Shown here: positions 28,460 through 35,572 of the stretch, piece by piece | How positions within the stretch are numbered: position 1 is the first letter of the stretch | How the letters are laid out: every line of letters begins with the position of its first letter | NCBI RefSeq assembly: GCF_024753205.1 | Contig: NZ_JANUGZ010000005.1 | Span: 1-64,000, forward strand | Reading direction: 5' to 3' | Length of the DNA stretch: 64,000 nt | Origin: Massilia aurea | GTDB taxonomy: Bacteria; Pseudomonadota; Gammaproteobacteria; Burkholderiales; Burkholderiaceae_D | Translations under genes and position numbers: made by a program | The notes under the pieces: generated by a model | The model's database searches: none | Seen by the model: the letters and a program-made list of their open reading frames with translations, nothing else | Told to the model about the DNA's origin: nothing

Positions 28460-30657
28460 TTTGATCCTCGTACGGGTTCTGCATCAGGGGGCGCCAGTTG
28501 GCGGTGCTTGGGGCCGAGGAAGAACTCCACCGGCGAATACGCAAAACGGCGGCCCAGTGCCTGCACTAGCAGGATGCCGCGCTTGAAGCGGATCTTGCGT
28601 GCGCGCAGCGCAACCCACAGCGCCAGGCCGAAGCTGACCAGGAGGTTGACCGTGCCGATCAGCAGCACGCCGGACGCAGCGTTGATGAGCTGCGGCACGG
28701 TCATCTGGTAGTCGAGGGCCACCAGCGCGGTCGCGAAATTGGCGGCCGAGAACGTGATGTGGCGAATGTCGATCGGCAGACCCAGCAGGAAGCCGACCGT
28801 GCCGGTGGTGCCAAGCAGGATGCCGAAGAAGAAGTTACCCATCAGGCCGCCCAGGTTGTTCTCGACATACGCGCCCAGGCGCGCCAGCCGTGCCGGACCC
28901 AGCAGCGTGCGCAGGCCGCGCAACTGCTGGACGCGCTGGCCCATGCGGGTGTACAGCGCCTTGTTGTCGTAGTAGCCCGACACCAGACCGGCCACGAACA
29001 GCCAGACACCGGCCACCGCCGCATAGAAAAGAGCAGGGCTGTTGACGGGATCGATCTCGTTAAGCAGGTGCAGCGCCTTGATCGGGTCGACCAGATGCTC
29101 GCCCCGGTACCAGCGCACGCCCTCGGCAATGGCCCAGGCCACCGGGAACGCTACCAGCACGTTACCGAGCACCGCCACCATCTGGGTGCGGAACACTTTG
29201 TTGACGAGCTCAGCAAGCCGGTCGACGTCGAGGCCGCGCCCGGTTGCCGAACGATGCAGCGAGGCGGCGATGCGCTGGGCCGTCATGGCCGGCTGCTTGG
29301 TCGCCACGGTAAAGTGCAGCATGTGGATCAGCACGAAGCCGAACGAATAATTCATGCTGAACAAAAAGGCCTGGACTAGTGGCGGCGAGTGCAGATATCC
29401 CAGCAGGATCTTGAGCAGCGCCATGAAGCCGACGATGAAACCGGCCCCGGACGACGACCACAGCATCTTGCGCAAGCCCTTGCGGTCTTCGGCGATGTAG
29501 TGCTCGCCGGTGCGGCTGGCGTTTTCGGTGACGTTGCGCGCCAGCAGGTCGACGTTGTCGCGCACCAGGTTCGTCACTTGGTACTTGGTGTTGTGCGCTT
29601 CGATGAGTTCTTCGGCCAGTTCGATCACGGCGCGCTCGCGCGCAGTCAATTCGGGCGGAGGCTGGTCAGCCAAGACGGCGACATTGCCTTGCGGCGTCAG
29701 CGTGACGGCCGATGCGGCCGCGCCGGCCAGCTGTGGCGTGCCGGCCGCCATGGCGCTCAGCACGCCCTGGGTGGCGGCTTCCGTGTCAGCCGCAGTGTCG
29801 GCGTTTGTGGCAACCTCGGGCACGTCCACCAGGAACAGCAGCTTTTGCAGGCGGTCGATACTCTGCTGCAGCGCGACCAGCAGATAGGTCAGTGCGATGC
29901 TGGTGCCACTGCTCAGCGCCAGGCGCCGGATCTTGAGCACCACGTCTTCGCACTGGTCCAGCATCACGAGCAGGTGGCGCGCGTCGTCAGGGCGCGGGAT
30001 GTCGCCATTCAGGTAGCGCGCGTATTCATCAAGATACCGGTTGACCTCGATGTTTTGCATCAGGAACGGCGAATCGAAGTTCTCGATCTGGCTGTAGCTG
30101 TGCACCAGGCGCGGCTCCAGGCCCAGCGCGCAGACGCGGCACGACAGCGTGCGGATCGCATCGAGCAGACCCTTGAGCGTGACCACGCGCGCGCGGCCAG
30201 GGTTCGCATCGGCCGGGACCGGCGCGCTTTCGATCACATGGAACAGCGCCATCCAGTCAGTGTCGGGCACCGCGCGGATCCACTCGAAATCGTCCTGGCG
30301 GTACAGCACCTGATCGAGTGCGTCGGACAGGTACAGGTCTTCCAGTGCCGGCGGCAGGAAACGATACGTGATGCGGCTTTTCAGCTCGGTGACGAAGCCA
30401 TCGTTCGACAGGATGCCGATGTCACTGTACAGGCTGGTGTGGCGGCGTTTTTCGAGCAGCGTGGTGATGTAGCGGCGCAGCGCCCAGGCCTGGTCGGGAT
30501 TGCCCTTGAGAAGCTGGGTCAGCGTACGCACGGACTGGGCCGGATCGTCCACGGTTTGCCACACCCAGCGCTGGCGCGGGCGCAGATGGCACACCAACTC
30601 AACCAGCAGGTCGATGTTGTCACTGTTGGGGTCGATTCGTTCGAGCGTAGAAAGCAT
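28456..30657 (-). CDS. PF10136-family membrane protein ('site-specific recombinase')
   Basis: 733 residues of the family annotated from gonococcal gcr as site-specific recombinase. The N-terminal half is soluble and helical; the C-terminal half has several membrane segments (for example GAGFIVGFMALLKILLGYL and NFFFGILLGTTGTVGFLLGL). No recombinase catalytic motif is seen, so the name is doubtful. Coupled to the phospholipase-D lipoprotein, which suggests an envelope function. No ribosome site is obvious. Confidence 0.8.
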   Translation of the reverse strand: MLSTLERIDPNSDNIDLLVELVCHLRPRQRWVWQTVDDPAQSVRTLTQLLKGNPDQAWALRRYITTLLEKRRHTSLYSDIGILSNDGFVTELKSRITYRFLPPALEDLYLSDALDQVLYRQDDFEWIRAVPDTDWMALFHVIESAPVPADANPGRARVVTLKGLLDAIRTLSCRVCALGLEPRLVHSYSQIENFDSPFLMQNIEVNRYLDEYARYLNGDIPRPDDARHLLVMLDQCEDVVLKIRRLALSSGTSIALTYLLVALQQSIDRLQKLLFLVDVPEVATNADTAADTEAATQGVLSAMAAGTPQLAGAAASAVTLTPQGNVAVLADQPPPELTARERAVIELAEELIEAHNTKYQVTNLVRDNVDLLARNVTENASRTGEHYIAEDRKGLRKMLWSSSGAGFIVGFMALLKILLGYLHSPPLVQAFLFSMNYSFGFVLIHMLHFTVATKQPAMTAQRIAASLHRSATGRGLDVDRLAELVNKVFRTQMVAVLGNVLVAFPVAWAIAEGVRWYRGEHLVDPIKALHLLNEIDPVNSPALFYAAVAGVWLFVAGLVSGYYDNKALYTRMGQRVQQLRGLRTLLGPARLARLGAYVENNLGGLMGNFFFGILLGTTGTVGFLLGLPIDIRHITFSAANFATALVALDYQMTVPQLINAASGVLLIGTVNLLVSFGLALWVALRARKIRFKRGILLVQALGRRFAYSPVEFFLGPKHRQLAPPDAEPVRGSK

Positions 30658-30853
30658 GAAAAAAATTGATACTGGAAAGCCTCAGTGTACGCGAGGCGTC
30701 CAGCCTGGATGGTGTGGCAACGAACAATAACGTCGTGGAAATGTCCGCATGGCACTTTTAATGCCCGAACTGGCAATGGTGGCGGCTGGACGAGGGCAGG
30801 GCAATCCCGCTACACTGGACTGGATTTGCAATGTTGCAGTGACGAAGGAAACC

Positions 30854-31690
30854 ATGTACCTCACGTATTTCAACGGCCAATGGGCCGAGGGCAATGTGCC
30901 CTTGTATGGCGCGATGGATCACAGCCTGTGGCTGGGTTCGTCCGTCTTCGACGGCGCGCGTTCGCTTGCCGGCAAGCTGCCCGACCTGCGGCCGCACCTC
31001 GAGCGCGTCATCAGCTCCGCCGAGAAGCTGGGCCTGGCCTGCCCCCTGAGCGTGGACGAGATGGAAGTGCTGGTGCATGAAGGCGTCGCGAAGTTTGCGC
31101 CGGATGCCGAGCTGTACGTGCGCCCGCTCGTATTCGGCACGGAAGGCTTCCTGATTCCGGTGGCGGAGAAAAGCCAGTTCGCGCTGACGCTGTTCGATGC
31201 GCCGCTGCCGCCGTTCGTCGGGTTCTCGGCCGGCCTGTCGACCATGCGCCGGCCTCAGCCGAGCATGGCGCCGACGGATGCCAAGGCATCGGCCCTGTAT
31301 GCCAACTCGACCCGCGCCATGCGCGAAGTGAAGGCGCGCGGCTTCGAGCAGGCGATCATGCTCGACGGCGAAGGCCATGTCGCCGAATTCGGCGCCTCGA
31401 ACCTGTTCCTGGTCACGGCCGACGGCAAGGTGGTCACGCCCCGCTTGAACGGCACCTTCCTCGCCGGCATTACGCGTGCGCGCGTGATGGCGCTGCTGGC
31501 CGGTGTCGGCATCGAGGTCGAAGAACGCACGGTCGAAGAAGCCGAGCTGCGCACCGCGCGTGAAATCTTCAGCACCGGTAACTATGGCAAGGTCACGCCA
31601 TGTACCCGCTATGAAGACCACGTGCTGGAAGTCGGGCCGGTCGCAAGCCAGGCGCGCGAGCTGTATCTGGCGTTCACGCAGGCCGCGTAA
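30854..31690 (+). CDS. Branched-chain amino acid aminotransferase (class IV)
   Basis: 278 residues. A PLP class IV aminotransferase: YGAMDHSLWLGSSVFDGARS near the N-terminus, the catalytic Lys in YANSTRAMREVKARGF-like spacing (DAKAS), EFGASNLFLV and the C-terminal ITRARVM block. It transfers amino groups between branched-chain amino acids and 2-oxoglutarate, though D-amino-acid or aminodeoxychorismate activity cannot be excluded by eye. GAAGGA precedes ATG 30854. Confidence 0.85.
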   Translation: MYLTYFNGQWAEGNVPLYGAMDHSLWLGSSVFDGARSLAGKLPDLRPHLERVISSAEKLGLACPLSVDEMEVLVHEGVAKFAPDAELYVRPLVFGTEGFLIPVAEKSQFALTLFDAPLPPFVGFSAGLSTMRRPQPSMAPTDAKASALYANSTRAMREVKARGFEQAIMLDGEGHVAEFGASNLFLVTADGKVVTPRLNGTFLAGITRARVMALLAGVGIEVEERTVEEAELRTAREIFSTGNYGKVTPCTRYEDHVLEVGPVASQARELYLAFTQAA

Positions 31691-31708
31691 GCGGTCCTGG
31701 TCTGTGCC

Positions 31709-31744
31709 AATGCAAAAGGCCGGCAATTGCCGGCCTTTTGCATT
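31709..31744. terminator. 36-bp perfect palindrome, bidirectional terminator
   Basis: Bases 31709-31726 are the exact reverse complement of 31727-31744; the stem core is AAAAGGCCGGC. It separates the convergent aminotransferase and OmpA-domain genes. Confidence 0.9.
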
Positions 31745-31761
31745 GCTACGCTACGTGGCGA

Positions 31762-32430
31762 TTAGCCGCGTGCTGGTTCCGCGACATAGATCTCGACGCG
31801 GCGGTTGCGCGCCTTGCCTGCGTTGTCGTTGTTCGACGCGATTGGCTCGCGCGAACCGCGGCCTTCGATGGTGATGCGGTTCGGGTTCACGCCGCGGCCT
31901 GCCAGGTAGTCACGGGTGCGCGATGCGCGGTCAACCGACAAGGGCTGGTTGATGCTGTCGCTGCCGGTGCTGTCGGTGTGGCCGATGATCACGACGTTGG
32001 TGTTCGGGTTCTCTTGCAGCGTCGAAGCGAAGCGCTGCAGCACTGGCTGGAAGTTGCCCTTGATGTCCGAGCGGCCCGTGTCGAACGAGATGTCGCTCGG
32101 GATTTCCAGTTTCAGGCGGTTGTCCGAGGTCTGGGTGACTTGCACGCCAGTGCCCTGGGTTGCTTGTTCCATGGCTTGTTTTTGCTGTTCCATGCGCTTG
32201 GACCAGATATTGCCGATCACGGCGCCGGCTGCTGCGCCAATCGCTGCGCCGCCTGCCACACGGCCGCCGCCACCACCGCTGGTCGTGCCGCCGATCAGGC
32301 CGCCCAGGCCTGCGCCAATGCCGGCGCCGGTTGCGGTACCGCGCTGGGTGCCGGTCATGTCTGCGCAACCGGTGGCCGTCATGACGACGATGGCAACTGC
32401 TGCGGTGGTTTTGATGAAGTTTTTGTTCAT
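31762..32430 (-). CDS. OmpA-domain lipoprotein with glycine zipper
   Basis: 222 residues. Lipobox VVMTATGC (Cys22), a glycine-zipper segment (about 33-75, repeated G-A-G), then an OmpA C-terminal peptidoglycan-binding domain (about 110-218, ISFDTGRSDIKG, GHTDSTGSDSIN, NDNAGKARNRRVEI). Similar to YiaD. Anchored in the outer membrane and tethering to the cell wall. A 12-bp inverted repeat lies in its leader. I see no copy of the 5-4-5 palindrome upstream. Confidence 0.9.
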   Translation of the reverse strand: MNKNFIKTTAAVAIVVMTATGCADMTGTQRGTATGAGIGAGLGGLIGGTTSGGGGGRVAGGAAIGAAAGAVIGNIWSKRMEQQKQAMEQATQGTGVQVTQTSDNRLKLEIPSDISFDTGRSDIKGNFQPVLQRFASTLQENPNTNVVIIGHTDSTGSDSINQPLSVDRASRTRDYLAGRGVNPNRITIEGRGSREPIASNNDNAGKARNRRVEIYVAEPARG

Positions 32431-32453
32431 GGTGGAACTCCTTAAAAGTAAGA

Positions 32454-32502
32454 AATCCGTTTCGCCGTCACACCATCAAAGGGCGCGACCGCGAAACGGA
32501 TT
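32454..32502 (-). promoter_or_regulatory. 12-bp inverted repeat in the OmpA-lipoprotein leader
   Basis: AATCCGTTTCGC (32454-32465) pairs with GCGAAACGGATT (32491-32502), loop 25 nt, beginning 24 nt before the start codon. It could be an mRNA hairpin or operator. Confidence 0.45.
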
Positions 32503-32538
32503 GAATTTTACGACAAGCAGAGACTTGCCATAAAAATG

Positions 32539-32685
32539 CTATATACCGCGACCGCTGATCAGGCGAACCAGGATCATGATGACGGCGACGACGAGCAGGA
32601 TGTGAATGAAACCGCCGATGGTGTACGAGGTCACCAAGCCGAGCAGCCAGAGAATAACGAGGACAACAGCAATTGTGTACAGCAT
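32539..32685 (-). CDS. lmo0937-family small membrane protein
   Basis: 48 residues, two membrane helices, beginning MLYTIAVVLVILWLLGL and ending in VRLISGRGI, the pattern of the widespread lmo0937 family of stress-associated small membrane proteins. TAGGAG precedes the ATG by 6 nt. It is preceded at 32757-32770 by the 5-4-5 palindrome. Function unknown. Confidence 0.85.
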   Translation of the reverse strand: MLYTIAVVLVILWLLGLVTSYTIGGFIHILLVVAVIMILVRLISGRGI

Positions 32686-32728
32686 GATGAATCTCCTAGA
32701 AGGGGTGCGCCGGTTGCGCTGTGAGACC

Positions 32729-32770
32729 AGTATGTTGTTTCCTGAGAGCGACTACCGTACGATGGCGTAC
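32729..32770 (-). promoter_or_regulatory. 5-4-5 palindrome and -10, site 1
   Basis: GTACG-ATGG-CGTAC at 32757-32770 and CATACT at 32729-32734, 22 nt apart, upstream of the lmo0937-like gene. Confidence 0.65.
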
Positions 32771-32771
32771 A

Positions 32772-32996
32772 TTAAACGCAACTTTTTTGTTTTTGCACGC
32801 CGGGGATCCAGCCCATCATCCCGATCAGCCCAGTAAAGCCGATCAGGCACGTCAACAGGCCGCCAGCGATCAGGAAAAGCACGTCATGCGCCTCTACCAG
32901 CCCTTGCACAGCTGGCGCCGGGCCGGCCGACAGCAGGCCGAAAAGAGTCAGTACCATTCCCCAAATGATGATGCCGATCCAGGTCAATGTGTTCAT
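32772..32996 (-). CDS. Small two-helix membrane protein
   Basis: 74 residues with two or three hydrophobic segments (TWIGIIIWGMVLTLFGLLSAG; LFLIAGGLLTCLIGFTGLIGMMG) and a polar link. Family not recognised. GGGAG precedes the ATG. It has its own 5-4-5 site (33075-33088), which suggests a stress-inducible inner-membrane protein. Confidence 0.75.
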   Translation of the reverse strand: MNTLTWIGIIIWGMVLTLFGLLSAGPAPAVQGLVEAHDVLFLIAGGLLTCLIGFTGLIGMMGWIPGVQKQKSCV

Positions 32997-33046
32997 GCGC
33001 GGCTCCCTGATGAATGCTGTTCGCCAATCGATTCAGCATGGGAACA

Positions 33047-33088
33047 ATTGTCGCCTTAGCTCATCAATAATTCCGTGCGATGGCACAC
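33047..33088 (-). promoter_or_regulatory. 5-4-5 palindrome and -10, site 2
   Basis: GTGCG-ATGG-CACAC at 33075-33088 and GACAAT at 33047-33052, 22 nt apart, upstream of the two-helix protein gene. Confidence 0.65.
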
Positions 33089-33100
33089 ATTGCAATTAGG

Positions 33101-33137
33101 AAAAAATTTGGCCGGGATGCTTGCGCGATCCCGGCCA
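33101..33137 (-). terminator. Terminator of the glycine-zipper gene
   Basis: TGGCCGGGAT/ATCCCGGCCA (33109-33118 with 33128-33137); on the minus strand a run of T follows. Confidence 0.85.
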
Positions 33138-33168
33138 TTGATGTTGCTGCAAAAAAGCTGATTCTTGG

Positions 33169-33867
33169 TTAGGCCACCGAGCGCAGACGGCCCTTGACAA
33201 TGCGCACGCGGTCGCCGCTGCCCCATTGTGGCTGGCTGGTCTGGCGGAAGGTACGCAGCGTGCCGTCATCCAGGCGCACCCGGATTTCATAGCTGGTCGT
33301 TGCCTTCACATTGCCCTCGACCTGGTTGCCCACGACAGCGCCGCCGATGGCGCCAGCCGCGGTAGCCAGCGTCTTGCCATTGCCGCCACCGATCTGGTTA
33401 CCCAGCAAGCCGCCGAGGACGGCGCCACCGGCTGCGCCCAGGCCGCTGCCTTCGGCACGTTGCTTGATCGCGCGCACCGATTCCACGTTGCCGCAGTTTT
33501 CACACCAGTTGCTCTTTGCTGCCACCTGGGTCGGCTCGCTTTCCTTGATCTGCGTCACAGGTGCAGCTTGTTTTACAGGTGCCGGTGCCGGTACGGGAAC
33601 CGGCGCAGGGGCATAGGCTTGCTGCGGCGCCTGGGCGTCTGCAGGGTAGGCGTAGCCAGGTTGCGGCGCACCCTGCGGGAGGGTAGAGGCGAGCGCCAGG
33701 CGATCGGCCTCGGTCAGCTGACGGTTCGCCGTGCCGCCGACCGACGATGGCAGCCAGCCCATGATGGCGGCGGTGCCCACCAGTGAGAACAGCACGACAG
33801 CGGCAGCGGCCAGCAGCAGCAGCGGGTGGGTGCGGTTCTTCACCGGCATGGTTGGAGGGGTTGTCAT
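33169..33867 (-). CDS. Glycine-zipper 2TM envelope protein
   Basis: 232 residues from ATG 33867 (AAAGGAAC upstream). One N-terminal membrane helix (about 19-41), a Pro/Ala/Gln-rich linker, then a glycine-zipper 2TM domain (GSGLGAAGGAVLGGLLGNQIGGG) and a C-terminal strand-rich tail (YEIRVRLDDGTLRTFRQ...GDRVRIVKGRL) like SlyB/PcP-type proteins. Cys pair CENCG before the zipper. The tail is similar to that of the 42898-43356 gene. Confidence 0.85.
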   Translation of the reverse strand: MTTPPTMPVKNRTHPLLLLAAAAVVLFSLVGTAAIMGWLPSSVGGTANRQLTEADRLALASTLPQGAPQPGYAYPADAQAPQQAYAPAPVPVPAPAPVKQAAPVTQIKESEPTQVAAKSNWCENCGNVESVRAIKQRAEGSGLGAAGGAVLGGLLGNQIGGGNGKTLATAAGAIGGAVVGNQVEGNVKATTSYEIRVRLDDGTLRTFRQTSQPQWGSGDRVRIVKGRLRSVA

Positions 33868-33909
33868 CTTTTGTTCCTTTCGTATAGGCATTAAGCCGGA
33901 TGTCCGATG

Positions 33910-33951
33910 ATTGTCCTCAGGAACAACTAATGCTTCCGTGCGTCACCGTAC
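33910..33951 (-). promoter_or_regulatory. 5-4-5 palindrome and -10, site 3
   Basis: GTGCG-TCAC-CGTAC at 33938-33951 and GACAAT at 33910-33915, 22 nt apart, upstream of the glycine-zipper gene. It lies in the divergent region shared with the Crp/Fnr gene. Confidence 0.7.
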
Positions 33952-34049
33952 ATACCTGCGCAGCCTGTGCGATTAGGCTCCATCACATTGTTTGTAAATG
34001 TAACTGGTCGTAGCGGTCCCGGCTGGCCCACGCACCAACTTGTGAGGAA

Positions 34050-34781
34050 ATGATGAATTCTGCCGTCCACCCGCCTGTCTTCGAGCCCAACAGTAATTTG
34101 TTACTCGCAGCACTTCCCCCGCACGACCTCGCCCAGATGCTGCCGCAGCTCGACGAGGTGAGGGTGGAAGCTGGCCAGGTCTTGTGCGAAGCGGGCGACC
34201 CTATTCTTCATATCTATTTCCCCCATGATTGCCTGGTGTCCCTGCTTGGTGTAGCCGAAGGGCGCATGACGCTCGAGGTTGGGCAGGTCGGGCGCGAAGG
34301 CATGCTCGGCGCCACCACGGCGCTGGGCCACGACATCACGCAAGTGCGCGCCGTCGTCCAGCGCGCCGGTAGCGCAAGCCGGATGGAGGGTGGTCGTTTT
34401 CGCCTCGAAGTCTCGCGCAATCCGGCATTGCAGCGCGTGCTGTATCGCTACACCGATTCCTTGCTGGCCCAGGCGATCCAGATCGCTGTGTGCAGCCGCT
34501 TTCACGTGCTCGAGGCGCGCCTGGCCCGGTCGCTGCTCGTCACGCGCGACCGTTTGCAATCGGATAAATTCCATCTGACGCACGAGTTTCTTGCACATGC
34601 TTTGGGCGTGCGCCGGGTCGGCGTGACCAAGGCGGCCAGCGCGCTGCAGCAGCAGGGCCTGATCAACTACAGCCGGGGCAATATCGAGATCCTCGACCCG
34701 GAGCGCCTGACGGCAGCGGCGTGCTCCTGCTACCAGATCGTGCGTGAAGCCGGGGCTGCGCCAGCCACCGATACGGTCTGA
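34050..34781 (+). CDS. Crp/Fnr-family transcriptional regulator
   Basis: 243 residues (an ATG at 34053 is equally possible and better spaced from GAGG). N-terminal cyclic-nucleotide-binding fold (about 15-125), dimerisation helix (about 127-165), C-terminal winged helix with recognition helix about 187-199 (GVRRVGVTKAASAL). Compared with E. coli Crp, the equivalent of Arg180 is kept but Glu181 is Val and Arg185 is Lys, so its site should differ from the Crp site. The effector pocket lacks the usual cAMP contacts. It has no Fnr cysteine cluster. It sits inside the cluster of genes carrying the 5-4-5 palindrome and is their best candidate regulator. Confidence 0.88.
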   Translation: MMNSAVHPPVFEPNSNLLLAALPPHDLAQMLPQLDEVRVEAGQVLCEAGDPILHIYFPHDCLVSLLGVAEGRMTLEVGQVGREGMLGATTALGHDITQVRAVVQRAGSASRMEGGRFRLEVSRNPALQRVLYRYTDSLLAQAIQIAVCSRFHVLEARLARSLLVTRDRLQSDKFHLTHEFLAHALGVRRVGVTKAASALQQQGLINYSRGNIEILDPERLTAAACSCYQIVREAGAAPATDTV

Positions 34782-34814
34782 TTGGTCCCGGCGGTAACGC
34801 GGTGCACCAAAAAC

Positions 34815-34840
34815 AAAACGCCCGGCAAGCCGGGCGTTTT
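34815..34840. terminator. Bidirectional terminator
   Basis: AAAACGCCCGGC/GCCGGGCGTTTT with a 2-nt loop between the Crp/Fnr gene and the convergent glycine-zipper lipoprotein gene. Confidence 0.9.
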
Positions 34841-34884
34841 GCATTCACTGACAGTGCGCTGGCATTGCTGCCAGCGAACGGAAA

Positions 34885-35106
34885 TCAGTTGGTGGTCTTG
34901 ACTTGGTTGCCGACCACGCCGCCGACAGCTGCGCCGCCAACGGTGCCGACTGCGCTGCCGCCGGTCAGGACGCCACCGATCACAGCACCGGCGCCAGCGC
35001 CGACTGCAGTGTTACGGTCTTGCTTCGACATGTTCGAGCAGCCGACCATACCGAAAGCGGCGGTCGCCAGGGTTGCCGTCACTACCAGGTTTTTGATGAG
35101 TTTCAT
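34885..35106 (-). CDS. Glycine-zipper lipoprotein
   Basis: 73 residues. Lipobox FGMVGC (Cys23) followed by a Gly-rich zipper (VGAGAGAVIGGVLTGGSAVGTVGG). A minimal outer-membrane glycine-zipper lipoprotein. It starts 20 nt after the BON gene stop, so the two form an operon, probably read from the site at 35515-35528. Confidence 0.85.
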   Translation of the reverse strand: MKLIKNLVVTATLATAAFGMVGCSNMSKQDRNTAVGAGAGAVIGGVLTGGSAVGTVGGAAVGGVVGNQVKTTN

Positions 35107-35126
35107 GAAGTTCTCCTTTGATGGGG

Positions 35127-35453
35127 TTATTTCAGGCGCAGGTCATTCCTGACCGATTTCACGCCGTTGACGGTTCGCGCGGCCGAAGCCGCTGCGGCGA
35201 CGCTGTCGGCCGAGGAAACAAATCCCTGCAACCGGACAATGCCTTGGTACGTATTGACATCCAGATCGGACACCTTCAGGTCGGGATCGCGCCTGATGGC
35301 GCTGTGCACCCCGGCAGTGATGACATCGTCCTGGACCGCTTCGACCTTGCCGAAACCGGGTAATCCGGACGTGCATCCCGTCAGTGCTCCACCGGCCAGT
35401 GCGGCCAGCAAAACGGGGATGCTGCCAAAACGCTTGATGCTCGATCCGTTCAT
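35127..35453 (-). CDS. BON-domain lipoprotein
   Basis: 108 residues from ATG 35453. Lipobox AGGALTGC, then a single BON domain (DDVITAGVHSAIRRDPDLKVSDLDVNTYQGIVRLQGFV). BON domains bind phospholipid membranes; OsmY and DolP are relatives. First gene of the pair with the glycine-zipper lipoprotein. The ribosome site is weak and an extension to 35528 would run through the palindrome, so it is unlikely. Confidence 0.85.
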   Translation of the reverse strand: MNGSSIKRFGSIPVLLAALAGGALTGCTSGLPGFGKVEAVQDDVITAGVHSAIRRDPDLKVSDLDVNTYQGIVRLQGFVSSADSVAAAASAARTVNGVKSVRNDLRLK

Positions 35454-35486
35454 GCGGGTGTTTCTTTTCTTGATGACCTGAACACG

Positions 35487-35528
35487 ATCATAGACAGGAT
35501 TGCCAAATTGATCTGTTCGGCAACACAC
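35487..35528 (-). promoter_or_regulatory. 5-4-5 palindrome and -10, site 4
   Basis: GTTCG-GCAA-CACAC at 35515-35528 (two mismatches) and TATGAT at 35487-35492, 22 nt apart, upstream of the BON gene. Confidence 0.6.
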
Positions 35529-35572
35529 AAAGCCGGTGCCAGGTTGTTACAGGTTGTATCCGTCAGGCTATT

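Noticed and set aside
28456..30657. DNA recombinase activity of the PF10136 protein
   Set aside because: No serine, tyrosine or DDE recombinase motif and several membrane segments.
29389..30669. Long plus-strand frame opposite the PF10136 gene
   Set aside because: Shadow frame, Arg/Gln-rich, no domain.
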